A stretch of DNA of 64,000 bases, from contig JBALWS010000002.1 of the NCBI GenBank assembly GCA_036960405.1, forward strand, positions 1-64,000, in the 5' to 3' direction. This document shows positions 1 to 8,170 of the stretch, in pieces. Under the pieces are notes generated by a model. It worked only from the letters and a program-made list of their open reading frames with translations, did not search any database and was not told where the DNA came from. The position numbers and the translations under genes are program-made. Source of the DNA: Motiliproteus sp036960405. GTDB taxonomy: Bacteria; Pseudomonadota; Gammaproteobacteria; Pseudomonadales; Balneatricaceae. Numbering within the stretch: position 1 is the stretch's first letter; the number at the start of each line of letters is the position of its first letter.

Positions 1-1244
1 TCCGCATGCTCGAGGAATACGCCCAGCATGATCCCGATGCCTACAGTTTCTCCGGCGGCCTGTGTAAAGCCAACCAGGGAATCATGGAGTTCGTGGAGAT
101 GTTCAAAGCGCCGATCAAGGTGCTCCACCCTCTGCTAACCGCCACCCAAGAAGGCAACTACAACAGCACCGAAGGGATGGGATCGATTCCGTTTGAAGGG
201 GTCATTCTGGCTCACTCCAATGAATCCGAGTGGCAAACCTTTAAGAACAGTAAAACCAACGAAGCCTTTATCGACCGGGTCTACATCGTCAAAGTGCCCT
301 ACTGTACCCGCGTCTCGGAGGAGATCCATATCTACGAGAAACTGTTGGAAAACAGTTCACTGAACAAGTCGCCTTGCGCACCCGACACGCTCAAGATGTT
401 GGCTCAATTTACCGTGTTATCAAGGATCATCGATCCCGAAAACTCCAACGTGTTCTCCAAGATGCGGGTATACGATGGCGAAAACCTGAAGGATACCGAC
501 CCCAAAGCCAAGTCGATTCAGGAGTACCACGACAACGCCGGCGTTAACGAAGGCATGGACGGTCTTTCAACCCGTTTTGCGTTCAAGATCCTGTCCAAAG
601 TATTCAACTTTGATCCGTCCGAGGTCGCGGCCAACCCAGTGCACCTGCTCTACGTACTGGAAAAAGAGGTCGAGCAGCAGCAGTTCCCGCAAGAGGTTCA
701 AGAACGCTATATCGGCTATATCAAAGAGTTCCTGGCGCCGAAATATATCGAATCGCTGGGTAAAGAGATCCAGACCGCGTATCTGGAGTCCTACTCTGAG
801 TACGGCCAGAACATCTTTGACCGCTACGTCACCTACGCCGACTTCTGGATTCAGGATCAGGAATATCGCGACCCCGAGACCGGCGATATTCTCAACCGCG
901 AGGCGATCAACGAGGAGCTGGAGAAGATCGAAAAACCAGCAGGTATCAGCAACCCCAAAGATTTCCGCCACGAAATCGTCAATTTCGTATTGCGAGCTCG
1001 TGCCAGTAATAAAGGCAAGAACCCCAGCTGGCTCAGCTACGAGAAGATGCGTGCGGTCATCGAGAAGAAGATGTTCAGCAATACCGAAGACCTGCTGCCG
1101 GTGATCTCATTCAACGCCAAGGCGTCTTCGGATGATCAAAATAAACACGCCGAATTCGTCAAGCGATTGATCGCACGCGGCTACACCGAGAAGCAGGTCC
1201 GTCTGTTATCGGAGTGGTATATCCGGGTACGTAAATCGCAGTAA
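1..1244 (+). CDS. prkA: PrkA family serine protein kinase, 3' part (cut by window start)
   Basis: C-terminal ~413 residues of a PrkA (YeaG) protein; family members are about 640 residues, so the N-terminal AAA+ part with its Walker A motif lies outside the window. The reading frame is open to base 1, so the ATG at 6 is internal. The segment around AYSFSGGLCKANQG and the MEFVEMFKAPIKVLHPLL stretch are typical of PrkA, and the C-terminal PrkA domain is complete to the stop at 1244. PrkA is a cytoplasmic ATP-dependent protein kinase linked to stationary-phase and starvation responses. It is followed by yeaH and spoVR, the usual three-gene neighbourhood, which makes the call secure. Exact substrates are unknown. 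Confidence 0.95.
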   Translation, partial: RMLEEYAQHDPDAYSFSGGLCKANQGIMEFVEMFKAPIKVLHPLLTATQEGNYNSTEGMGSIPFEGVILAHSNESEWQTFKNSKTNEAFIDRVYIVKVPYCTRVSEEIHIYEKLLENSSLNKSPCAPDTLKMLAQFTVLSRIIDPENSNVFSKMRVYDGENLKDTDPKAKSIQEYHDNAGVNEGMDGLSTRFAFKILSKVFNFDPSEVAANPVHLLYVLEKEVEQQQFPQEVQERYIGYIKEFLAPKYIESLGKEIQTAYLESYSEYGQNIFDRYVTYADFWIQDQEYRDPETGDILNREAINEELEKIEKPAGISNPKDFRHEIVNFVLRARASNKGKNPSWLSYEKMRAVIEKKMFSNTEDLLPVISFNAKASSDDQNKHAEFVKRLIARGYTEKQVRLLSEWYIRVRKSQ

Positions 1245-1288
1245 GCCGTTTGGGGACTTGTTCGCGGGTTCCTTAGGTAAGGAGTTGT

Positions 1289-2569
1289 ATGAGCTATATC
1301 ATCGACCGCCGCCTCAACGGCAAAAACAAGAGTTCGGTGAACCGACAACGGTTCCTGCGCCGCTACCGCAAACATATCCGTAAAGCGGTAACCGATTCGG
1401 TCAAGCAGCGCTCGATCACCGATCTCGACAGCGGTTCGGAGATCACCATCCCCAAGGGGGATATTTCCGAACCGGTGTTTCACCACGGCAATGGTGGCAT
1501 CAACACCCGCGTGTTTCCGGGGAACAAAGATTTCATCCCCGGTGACCAGATTCAGCGCCCTCAAGGTGGCGGTAGCGGTGGATCGGGCAGCGGTGCTAGC
1601 GATTCGGGCGAAGGCGAGGACGAATTTACCTTTCAGATCAGCCGTGACGAGTTTCTCGAATACCTGTTCGAAGACCTAGAACTGCCCCACATGGTCAAGA
1701 AACAGCTACACGACAGCGGTGATTACAAACTTACCCAAGCGGGCTTCACCAGCCAAGGCAACCCCGAACGACTTAATATAGTTCGCTCGCTACGCAGCGC
1801 TCATGCGCGCCGTATTGCACTCTCTGGCAGCAGCCGACGGTTGATTCGCGAGCTGACCACCGAGCAACAACTGCTGATCGAAGAGCCCGAATCCGATAGT
1901 CGCAACCAGCGCCTAGCCGAGATCGAGCAGGAGCTGATCAGCCTTCGCGGCAAGGTTAGCAAGCTGCCGTTTCTCGACACCTTCGACCTTAAATACAACA
2001 ACCTGATCCGCACCCCGGTTCCCAGCTCCAAAGCGGTGATGTTTTGCGTGATGGATGTCTCTGGCTCGATGACGCAGTCGGTCAAGGACGTCGCCAAACG
2101 CTTCTTTTTGCTGCTGTATCTGTTTCTCAAGCGCGCCTATAAACAGATCGATGTGGTCTTTATCCGCCACCATACCCAGGCCAAAGAGGTCGACGAGGAG
2201 GAGTTCTTTTACTCGCGCGAAACCGGCGGCACCATCGTCTCCAGCGCCATCGCCATGACCGCAGATGTGATCGCCGAGCGCTATCCGCCATCGCAGTGGA
2301 ACATCTACGTCGCCCAAGCCTCTGACGGTGATAACTGGGACGGTGATTCCGATACCTGTCGCGAGCTGTTGCTAGACAAAGTGATGCCGCTGGTGCAGTA
2401 CTTTGCTTACGTGGAGATCACTACCGGCGACCACCAAAACCTGTGGTTCGAATACGAAAAAGTACGTACTGTTCATCCTGAATTTTTTGCCATGGAAAAG
2501 ATCGAAAATGCCGCCGATATCTATCCGGTATTTCGAGAACTGTTTGCCCGTCGTGAGGAACACTCTTAA
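1289..2569 (+). CDS. yeaH: YeaH/YhbH family protein (DUF444), von Willebrand A-like
   Basis: 426-residue protein of the UPF0229/DUF444 family. The basic N-terminus (1-45) is followed by a Gly/Ser-rich linker at about 92-108 and a C-terminal von Willebrand factor A-like domain. Its metal-binding DVSGS motif is at residues 256-260, and ETGGT lies further on. An AGG-AG ribosome-binding site precedes the ATG by a few bases. It sits 44 bp after prkA and overlaps the next start by one base (TAATG). The molecular role is not settled; co-occurrence with PrkA and SpoVR and co-expression in stationary phase are known for the family. Length and motif are normal. Confidence 0.93.
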   Translation: MSYIIDRRLNGKNKSSVNRQRFLRRYRKHIRKAVTDSVKQRSITDLDSGSEITIPKGDISEPVFHHGNGGINTRVFPGNKDFIPGDQIQRPQGGGSGGSGSGASDSGEGEDEFTFQISRDEFLEYLFEDLELPHMVKKQLHDSGDYKLTQAGFTSQGNPERLNIVRSLRSAHARRIALSGSSRRLIRELTTEQQLLIEEPESDSRNQRLAEIEQELISLRGKVSKLPFLDTFDLKYNNLIRTPVPSSKAVMFCVMDVSGSMTQSVKDVAKRFFLLLYLFLKRAYKQIDVVFIRHHTQAKEVDEEEFFYSRETGGTIVSSAIAMTADVIAERYPPSQWNIYVAQASDGDNWDGDSDTCRELLLDKVMPLVQYFAYVEITTGDHQNLWFEYEKVRTVHPEFFAMEKIENAADIYPVFRELFARREEHS

Positions 2570-2850
2570 TGTCCCACCGCTATTTTTATCTAGCAGGCCT
2601 AGCGGCCGTCGTATTTCTGTCTGGCTGTGCGATGCCTTCGTCACCCCCCAGTTATGAAATCACGCTGCCGTACGGTGCCACCGCCTGCCCCGAGCCAAGA
2701 CCTACTGAGGGTGAAATGGTGATGTGCACAATGAACTACTTACCCGTCTGCGCAATCCATAGCGACGCTAGCCGCAGTACCCAATCCAACGATTGCAGCG
2801 CCTGCGCCGATCCGAAAATCGCAGGTTATACCGATGGAGCCTGCCCCTAA
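2569..2850 (+). CDS. small lipoprotein with Kazal-like cysteine pattern
   Basis: 93-residue protein with a lipoprotein signal: hydrophobic residues 6-17, lipobox LSGC and lipidated Cys20. The mature part has six cysteines (40, 53, 61, 76, 79, 92). A YLPVC segment ends at Cys61, NDCSAC covers 74-79, and the protein ends GAC-Pro. This resembles Kazal-type protease inhibitor domains (C..YxPVC...NxCxAxC...G.C), although the loop after Cys61 has lost the usual Gly-x-Asp-Gly turn. The start overlaps the yeaH stop (TAATG), implying translational coupling within the prkA-yeaH-spoVR unit. An envelope-anchored inhibitor is an inference; the function is otherwise unknown. Confidence 0.8.
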   Translation: MSHRYFYLAGLAAVVFLSGCAMPSSPPSYEITLPYGATACPEPRPTEGEMVMCTMNYLPVCAIHSDASRSTQSNDCSACADPKIAGYTDGACP

Positions 2851-2894
2851 GCGATACACTTTGTAGGCTAGCCGTCTTAATTTGCGAGGCCGAT

Positions 2895-4415
2895 ATGAAG
2901 AAAAAACAACCGATATCGACCGGTTCCGAATGGACCTTTGAACTCCTGGAGCAGTACGATCACGAGATCGCCAAATCGGCAGCCACGTTTGGCCTCGATA
3001 CCTACCCTAACCAGATAGAGGTGATCTCTTCCGAGCAGATGATGGACGCCTACGCCTCGGTAGGGATGCCGCTCAACTACAACCACTGGTCGTTCGGCAA
3101 ACAGTTTGTCTCCACCCAACAAAACTACCAACGCGGCCATATGGGGCTGGCCTACGAGATCGTCATCAACTCGTCACCTTCCATCGCCTATCTGATGGAA
3201 GAGAACACCGTTACCATGCAGGCACTGGTGATCGCTCACGCCTGCTACGGTCACAACTCGTTCTTCAAAGGCAACTACCTGTTCCGCACCTGGACCAACG
3301 CCACCGCGATCATCGATTACCTGCTGTTTGCCAAGCGTTATATCGCCCAATGCGAAGAGCGCCACGGTATCGAAGAGGTGGAAAAACTGCTCGACTCCTG
3401 CCACGCGCTGATGAACTACGGTGTCAACCGCTATAAGCGCCCCAGCCCAATCTCGGCTGATGAAGAGAAAAAGCGCCAAGAGACCCGCGCCAACATCCTG
3501 CAACAACAGGTTAACGAACTCTGGAACACTATTCCAAAACAGGGCGACGGCGACGATGAGCATCAAAAGCGGCAGCGTTTTCCCAAAGACCCCGAAGAGA
3601 ACATCCTCTACTTCTTAGAAAAAAACGCGCCGCTACTCGAGTCCTGGCAGCGCGAAATCATTCGCATCGTCCGTAAAGTTGCCCAATATTTCTACCCGCA
3701 AAAACAGACCCAGGTGATGAACGAAGGCTGGGCCTGTTTCTGGCATTACACCCTGCTGCACGATCTCTACGATCAAGGACTGGTCACCGATGGCTTTATG
3801 ATGGAGTTTCTTCACTCGCACTCCAGTGTGGTTTACCAGCCCCCTTTCGACAGTCCCTACTTCAGCGGCATCAACCCTTACACCCTTGGCTACAACATGA
3901 TGCAGGATATCCGCCGTATCTGTGAGCACCCCACCGACGAGGACCGCGAATGGTTCCCCGAGATCGCCGGTTCAGACTGGAAGCTGACCCTCGACGATGC
4001 GATGCGTAACTACAAGGATGAAAGCTTCATCCAGCAGTTCCTATCGCCCAAACTGATGCGCGATCTACACCTGTTCAGCATCATCGATGACGAACACAAT
4101 AAGAACTTGGTGGTCTCCGCGATCCACAACCAAAACGGTTATCGCGACATCCGCCGTAATTTGGCCGAGCTATACAATCTCGGTTCGCGCGAACCCAATA
4201 TCCAGGTATGGGACGTTAACGTACGCGGTGACCGGGCACTGACCCTGCGCCACTTCCAGCATAACGAGCGGCCACTCGGCGACACCACCGAAGAGATGCT
4301 CAAGCACGTGCATCGACTCTGGGGGTTTGATGTCCACCTCGATTCGATCCGCGAAGATAAAGTGATTAAAACCGAACACTGCCCACCGCAGCAGAGCGAA
4401 TCTGACGCGGCTTAA
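2895..4415 (+). CDS. spoVR: SpoVR family protein
   Basis: 506-residue member of the SpoVR (YcgB) family, widespread in proteobacteria outside sporulation and normally about 510 residues. Recognisable segments include MNEGWACFWHYTLLHDLYD, the HSHSSV run and ISGINPY/LGYNMMQDI-like stretches. The frame is open back to 2793, but that would overlap the preceding lipoprotein gene. The ATG at 2895 gives the usual N-terminus (MKKKQPISTGSEW) and has GAGG about eight bases upstream, so it is preferred. Cytoplasmic; biochemical role unknown. It completes the prkA-yeaH-spoVR stationary-phase module. Confidence 0.93.
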   Translation: MKKKQPISTGSEWTFELLEQYDHEIAKSAATFGLDTYPNQIEVISSEQMMDAYASVGMPLNYNHWSFGKQFVSTQQNYQRGHMGLAYEIVINSSPSIAYLMEENTVTMQALVIAHACYGHNSFFKGNYLFRTWTNATAIIDYLLFAKRYIAQCEERHGIEEVEKLLDSCHALMNYGVNRYKRPSPISADEEKKRQETRANILQQQVNELWNTIPKQGDGDDEHQKRQRFPKDPEENILYFLEKNAPLLESWQREIIRIVRKVAQYFYPQKQTQVMNEGWACFWHYTLLHDLYDQGLVTDGFMMEFLHSHSSVVYQPPFDSPYFSGINPYTLGYNMMQDIRRICEHPTDEDREWFPEIAGSDWKLTLDDAMRNYKDESFIQQFLSPKLMRDLHLFSIIDDEHNKNLVVSAIHNQNGYRDIRRNLAELYNLGSREPNIQVWDVNVRGDRALTLRHFQHNERPLGDTTEEMLKHVHRLWGFDVHLDSIREDKVIKTEHCPPQQSESDAA

Positions 4416-4505
4416 CAGCGCGACGGAAACACTCCACAAGCCGCCAAGCTAGGCGTATCATCGCCGCAACTTCCGCTGCTTAACGCTGGCTAATACGTCG
4501 TCACA

Positions 4506-5714
4506 ATGACCGCTGCTCTGACACTTTCTCAACACTTTACCGAACTGGACCGGTTGCTGACCGAGTTGCGCCCGTACTGGCAACTGCGTAGTTTCGCGCA
4601 CAGAGCACTACCCTGGCCGGACACCGCGTTGCAGTCCTGGTTGGTCAAGCTATCTAGCCACCAGCGACAGCAATTATTAGACGATGATGCACTGCGTGCC
4701 GAAGCCCTCAGCGACTTTATCCCCCAAGCCTTTCAACTGCGGCTATTGAGCCAAATCGATAAGGCCAATGCATCACCAAGTACCGCGCCACCCAATCGTT
4801 TCAGCGACCATATTCCTGGCCGTAAATGGTCACAGATCAGGGCCTTCGACCAAGCACTGAACGACAGCGGGTTACCCTTTGTCGAATGGTGCGCCGGCAA
4901 GGGCCACCTCGGCCGGTTGCTGGCCTTTCAGCATCAACGTCCAGTACTCAGCCTGGAACTCCAACCCGCACTTTGCGAACACGGCCAACAGCTCGCCGAC
5001 AAACACCAGCTGCCCTGCCGCCATCAGGCGATCGATGTGATGACTCAGGCCGCCGCCGAGCGGCTACATCCACCGCAGCACGCGGTCGCCCTGCACGCCT
5101 GCGGCAAACTTCACATGCAACTATTACAAGCCGGCACTGACCGCGGCGTCGGCAGTTTCAGTCTGTCGCCGTGTTGCTATCACTTGATCGATCAAGCGCA
5201 CTACCCAGCGATGAGCCAAGCGGGCTTAGCCAGCGAACTACACCTAAGTCGCGACGACCTCAAACTGGCGGTACAAGAAACCGTCACCGCCGGCAACCGT
5301 GAACGCCGCCTACGTCAACAGCAGCTGAGCTGGAGGCTGGGCTTCGACCTGCTGCAGCGCCAGCTGCGCGGCATCGATCGCTACCTCAACTGCCCAACGA
5401 TCCCCCAGTCACGTTTGAAAGGAAGCTTTGCTGATTTCTGCCGTTGGATGGCCGAACGCAAACAACTCAATATACCCACCAACATTGACTTGACTGAGTT
5501 TGAGCGACAAGGACTAGAGCGGATAGCTCAGGTCGAACAGATCGAACTGGTACGGCTGCTATTTCGCCGACCGCTGGAGATATGGCTGGTACTGGATCGG
5601 GCGTTATTTCTGCAGCAACAAGGCTATCGGGTACAACTGCAGCAGTTCTGCGATCGTCAACTGACGCCGCGAAACCTACTGATCCAGGCACACAAGATAG
5701 CGCCCTCCGCTTAA
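4506..5714 (+). CDS. SAM-dependent methyltransferase (Methyltransf_32-like)
   Basis: 402-residue cytoplasmic protein. Residues 126-140 (VEWCAGKGHLGRLLA) form a class I methyltransferase motif I, followed by an acidic LELQ at the end of strand 2. Further on are HACGKLH and SPCCYH, a pattern shared with the METTL25/TRM13-like Methyltransf_32 family. The N-terminal 110 residues are helical and unassigned. The substrate cannot be read from the sequence; an RNA or protein target is plausible. The stop overlaps tail-to-tail with the VanZ-like gene on the other strand. The gene stands alone after spoVR with a 90 bp gap and is probably transcribed separately. Confidence 0.75.
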   Translation: MTAALTLSQHFTELDRLLTELRPYWQLRSFAHRALPWPDTALQSWLVKLSSHQRQQLLDDDALRAEALSDFIPQAFQLRLLSQIDKANASPSTAPPNRFSDHIPGRKWSQIRAFDQALNDSGLPFVEWCAGKGHLGRLLAFQHQRPVLSLELQPALCEHGQQLADKHQLPCRHQAIDVMTQAAAERLHPPQHAVALHACGKLHMQLLQAGTDRGVGSFSLSPCCYHLIDQAHYPAMSQAGLASELHLSRDDLKLAVQETVTAGNRERRLRQQQLSWRLGFDLLQRQLRGIDRYLNCPTIPQSRLKGSFADFCRWMAERKQLNIPTNIDLTEFERQGLERIAQVEQIELVRLLFRRPLEIWLVLDRALFLQQQGYRVQLQQFCDRQLTPRNLLIQAHKIAPSA

Positions 5715-6088
5715 TCCAAGACCGTTGAAGTCTTCGGGCTCGACAATAGCCGGCTAGCTAGCCGTGCAGTGCCATAGCCCAACACTACCCCTGCGCTATT
5801 CGCCGCCAAGTCGAGCCATTCACCGTAGCGATTGACATAGGGCTGAATCAACTCAATCGCCCCGCTCCAACCAATAAAACACAAACCCAACATCAGCCAA
5901 TGCTTCGGTTGGCGTAGCGCGGTCGGAAACATCAACGCCGCATAACCGATCAGGTGATGAGTCTTGTCGCTACCGGGAAAAGCAGGGAGCTGGTCGAAGG
6001 GCCAGAGCGACAGCGTAGTGATCGCCGTCAACTGAAACAGCGTAAGGGCTAGCCAGTGGCTTTTGATGAGGGATAGAAGTTTGATCAT
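5711..6088 (-). CDS. VanZ-like small membrane protein
   Basis: 125-residue integral membrane protein with about four hydrophobic segments (roughly residues 12-30, 45-58, 64-80 and 92-112). The pattern PGSDKTHHLIGYAAL near residue 40 and the QPYVNRYGEWLDLAANSAG stretch are typical of VanZ-family proteins of gammaproteobacteria. In these bacteria the family is not tied to teicoplanin resistance and its role is unknown. It is transcribed divergently from rsmE, and its stop codon overlaps the stop of the upstream methyltransferase gene. Confidence 0.75.
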   Translation of the reverse strand: MIKLLSLIKSHWLALTLFQLTAITTLSLWPFDQLPAFPGSDKTHHLIGYAALMFPTALRQPKHWLMLGLCFIGWSGAIELIQPYVNRYGEWLDLAANSAGVVLGYGTARLASRLLSSPKTSTVLD

Positions 6089-6197
6089 TAGGTTACAATG
6101 TTTACAGGACAGTAGTGGTAGTTATCTGAATATTTTAGTGGCAGAAGCCTACTGCATTCAACTCAAACACAATCCCACCGTGTTACCCTCCCCTCCA

Positions 6198-6905
6198 ATG
6201 AATCTACTCCTCGTCAAACCCACCGATTATATCGCCGATAACCGCGTCCGCATCGACGGACGCAGACTTCAACATGTGCTCAAAGTGCATCGCGCCAGCG
6301 TCGGTGAATCGCTCAAAGTCGGTTTACTCGATGGATTGATAGGACAAGGCACGCTGACCCAGCTCGACGCCGATGCGATGGAACTGGAGCTGCTACTCGA
6401 TCAGCAACCCCCACCGCAACTTCCGCTGACCCTGCTACTGGCGCTACCTCGACCAAAAATGCTCAAACGTATCTTTCAATCATGCGCCACGCTGGGGGTA
6501 GAAAAACTGGTGCTGATTAATAGTTACCGGGTCGAGAAGAGCTATTGGCAAACACCGTTTTTAGCCAAAGATAAAATTCGCGAACACCTGATCCTCGGGC
6601 TCGAGCAAGGCATGGCGACCCAACTGCCCCAAGTAATGCTGCGCAAACGCTTTAAACCCTTTGTCGAAGATGAACTCCCCCAGCTGGTCGGTGACCAGCG
6701 TGCACTGGTGGCCCACCCCTACCACGCCGAACCCTGCCCGCGACATTCCAACCAGCCAACCGTGCTGGCTATCGGTCCCGAAGGCGGTTTTATTCCATAC
6801 GAGGTCGATAAACTGGTCGATTGCGGCTTTACCCCGATCGAAATTGGTCGGCGTATTCTTCGGGTCGAAACCGCTATCACGGCGCTCTGTTCGAAGCTTT
6901 TCTAG
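6198..6905 (+). CDS. rsmE: 16S rRNA m3U1498 methyltransferase RsmE
   Basis: 235-residue SPOUT methyltransferase that methylates N3 of U1498 in 16S rRNA, using SAM. The hallmark C-terminal knot motifs are present: AIGPEGGFIPYEVD and IGRRILRVETA. The N-terminal PUA-like part reads HVLKVHRASVGE. The frame is open back to 6063, but those codons overlap the VanZ-like 5' region. The ATG at 6198 gives MNLLLVKPTDY, matching the family N-terminus and length (~240), so it is chosen. The ribosome-binding site is weak. Single-gene unit, head-to-head with the VanZ-like gene. Confidence 0.93.
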   Translation: MNLLLVKPTDYIADNRVRIDGRRLQHVLKVHRASVGESLKVGLLDGLIGQGTLTQLDADAMELELLLDQQPPPQLPLTLLLALPRPKMLKRIFQSCATLGVEKLVLINSYRVEKSYWQTPFLAKDKIREHLILGLEQGMATQLPQVMLRKRFKPFVEDELPQLVGDQRALVAHPYHAEPCPRHSNQPTVLAIGPEGGFIPYEVDKLVDCGFTPIEIGRRILRVETAITALCSKLF

Positions 6906-6981
6906 CCCCTCTTCCCCGCCACGCAGTACCACCTGAACACCAACAAACCGACCTCAGACGAAAGTTTTTTTAATCCTGCTG

Positions 6982-7009
6982 TTGACAAGGGTTAATATTT
7001 AAATAAGAA
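6982..7009 (+). promoter_or_regulatory. sigma70-type promoter for fbpA
   Basis: TTGACA at 6982-6987 is a perfect -35. Sixteen bases further on, TAAGAA/T at 7004-7010 is an acceptable -10. The putative Fur palindrome lies over the -10, as expected for iron repression. Start-site position not determined. Confidence 0.55.
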
Positions 7010-7027
7010 TCCTTCTCATTCTTATTT
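7001..7027 (+). promoter_or_regulatory. candidate Fur box before fbpA
   Basis: Perfect inverted repeat: AAATAAGAAT at 7001-7010 and ATTCTTATTT at 7018-7027, separated by seven bases. The internal part, read on the minus strand as AATGAGAAGGATTCTTATT, resembles known Fur sites. It overlaps the -10 region of the iron-binding protein gene, 40 bp before its start. Confidence 0.65.
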
Positions 7028-7066
7028 GCATTACGACACTCACTGACTGATTCGAAGGAATTATCA

Positions 7067-8104
7067 ATGCGCTCTCAAATCAAACGCCTTGTCGCCCTTT
7101 CCTCCCTACCTTTTGCCGCCGCCACGATGGCTCCTGCTCAAGCCGCTGAAGAGGTCAATATCTACTCCTACCGCCAGGCATTTCTAATCAAGCCGATGCT
7201 CGATGCCTTTACCGAAGAAACCGGCATCAAGGCCAATGTGGTATTTGCCAAGAAAGGTTTGATTGAGCGCTTACAGAACGAAGGCCAAAACAGCCCCGCC
7301 GATATGGTCCTCACCGCCGACACCGGCACGCTGTTCGATGTCGTCAACCGTGACCTAACCCAAGCCGTTGACAGCAACACCCTAGATAGCAACATCCCGG
7401 CGCAATACCGCGATCCGAATGACAACTGGTTCGCCCTGACCGCTCGCTCACGCATTGTTTACGCCTCCAAGGATCGGGTTAAGCCGGGTGAATTCAACAC
7501 ATACGAAGATCTAGCCGACCCGAAATGGCAGGGCCGCATCTGCACCCGTAGTGGTAAGCACTCTTACAACCTGTCACTGATCGGCTCGATGATCGCCCAC
7601 CACGGCGAAGCCGAAGCAGAAAAGTGGCTAGAAGGTGTTAAAGCCAACTTGGCTCGCAAGCCACAAGGCAATGACCGTGCTCAGGTTAAAGCCGTCAACG
7701 AGGGCGTTTGCGACCTAGCGATCGGCAACACCTATTACTACGGCAAAATGCTTCACAACACCAAAAACCCCGAACAAGTCGAATGGGCCAACGCCGTTAA
7801 TCTCGTATTCCCTAACCAGGCAGACCGTGGCGCGCACATGAACATCACCGGTGCGGCAGTCACCAAGCATGCACCAAACCGCGACAACGCGGTGAAGTTA
7901 CTGGAGTTCCTCAGCGACAGTAAAGCTCAGGAGATGTACGCCCAAGTTAACTACGAGTTCCCAATCAAGCCAGGCACTCCGCTTACCGGTTTGGTAAAAG
8001 AGCGCATGAGCGATTTCAAAGGCGATACCCTGAGCCTGGCCGAAGTGGCAGAAAATCGTACTAAAGCGGCCAAACTAGTTGATAAGGTCCAGTTCGATCA
8101 CTGA
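7067..8104 (+). CDS. fbpA: ferric iron ABC transporter substrate-binding protein
   Basis: 345-residue periplasmic protein with an N-terminal Sec signal (residues 1-27, cleavage after AQA). The mature protein starts AEEVNIYSYRQAFLIKP and contains VVFAKKGLIERL. The tyrosine cluster NTYYYGK at 222-227 supplies the Fe(III) phenolate ligands in FbpA/FutA/AfuA proteins. It captures ferric iron and delivers it to the FbpB permease. The ATG at 7067 follows GAAGGAATTATCA, a good ribosome-binding site. It is the first gene of fbpAB; the ATPase is encoded separately on the other strand. Confidence 0.92.
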   Translation: MRSQIKRLVALSSLPFAAATMAPAQAAEEVNIYSYRQAFLIKPMLDAFTEETGIKANVVFAKKGLIERLQNEGQNSPADMVLTADTGTLFDVVNRDLTQAVDSNTLDSNIPAQYRDPNDNWFALTARSRIVYASKDRVKPGEFNTYEDLADPKWQGRICTRSGKHSYNLSLIGSMIAHHGEAEAEKWLEGVKANLARKPQGNDRAQVKAVNEGVCDLAIGNTYYYGKMLHNTKNPEQVEWANAVNLVFPNQADRGAHMNITGAAVTKHAPNRDNAVKLLEFLSDSKAQEMYAQVNYEFPIKPGTPLTGLVKERMSDFKGDTLSLAEVAENRTKAAKLVDKVQFDH

Positions 8105-8123
8105 TAATCAGTGCATCAATCAC

Positions 8124-8145
8124 AAGGGCAGCGCTAGCTGCCCTT
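8124..8145 (+). terminator. hairpin between fbpA and fbpB (attenuator-like)
   Basis: AAGGGCAGC (8124-8132) and GCTGCCCTT (8137-8145) form a perfect nine-base-pair stem with a four-base loop, 20 bp after the fbpA stop. Only a weak T-run follows (ATTGCGTTT), so it may be a partial terminator or an mRNA stabiliser that keeps binding protein above permease levels. Confidence 0.55.
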
Positions 8146-8170
8146 ATTGCGTTTACAACTCGGCCACCGA

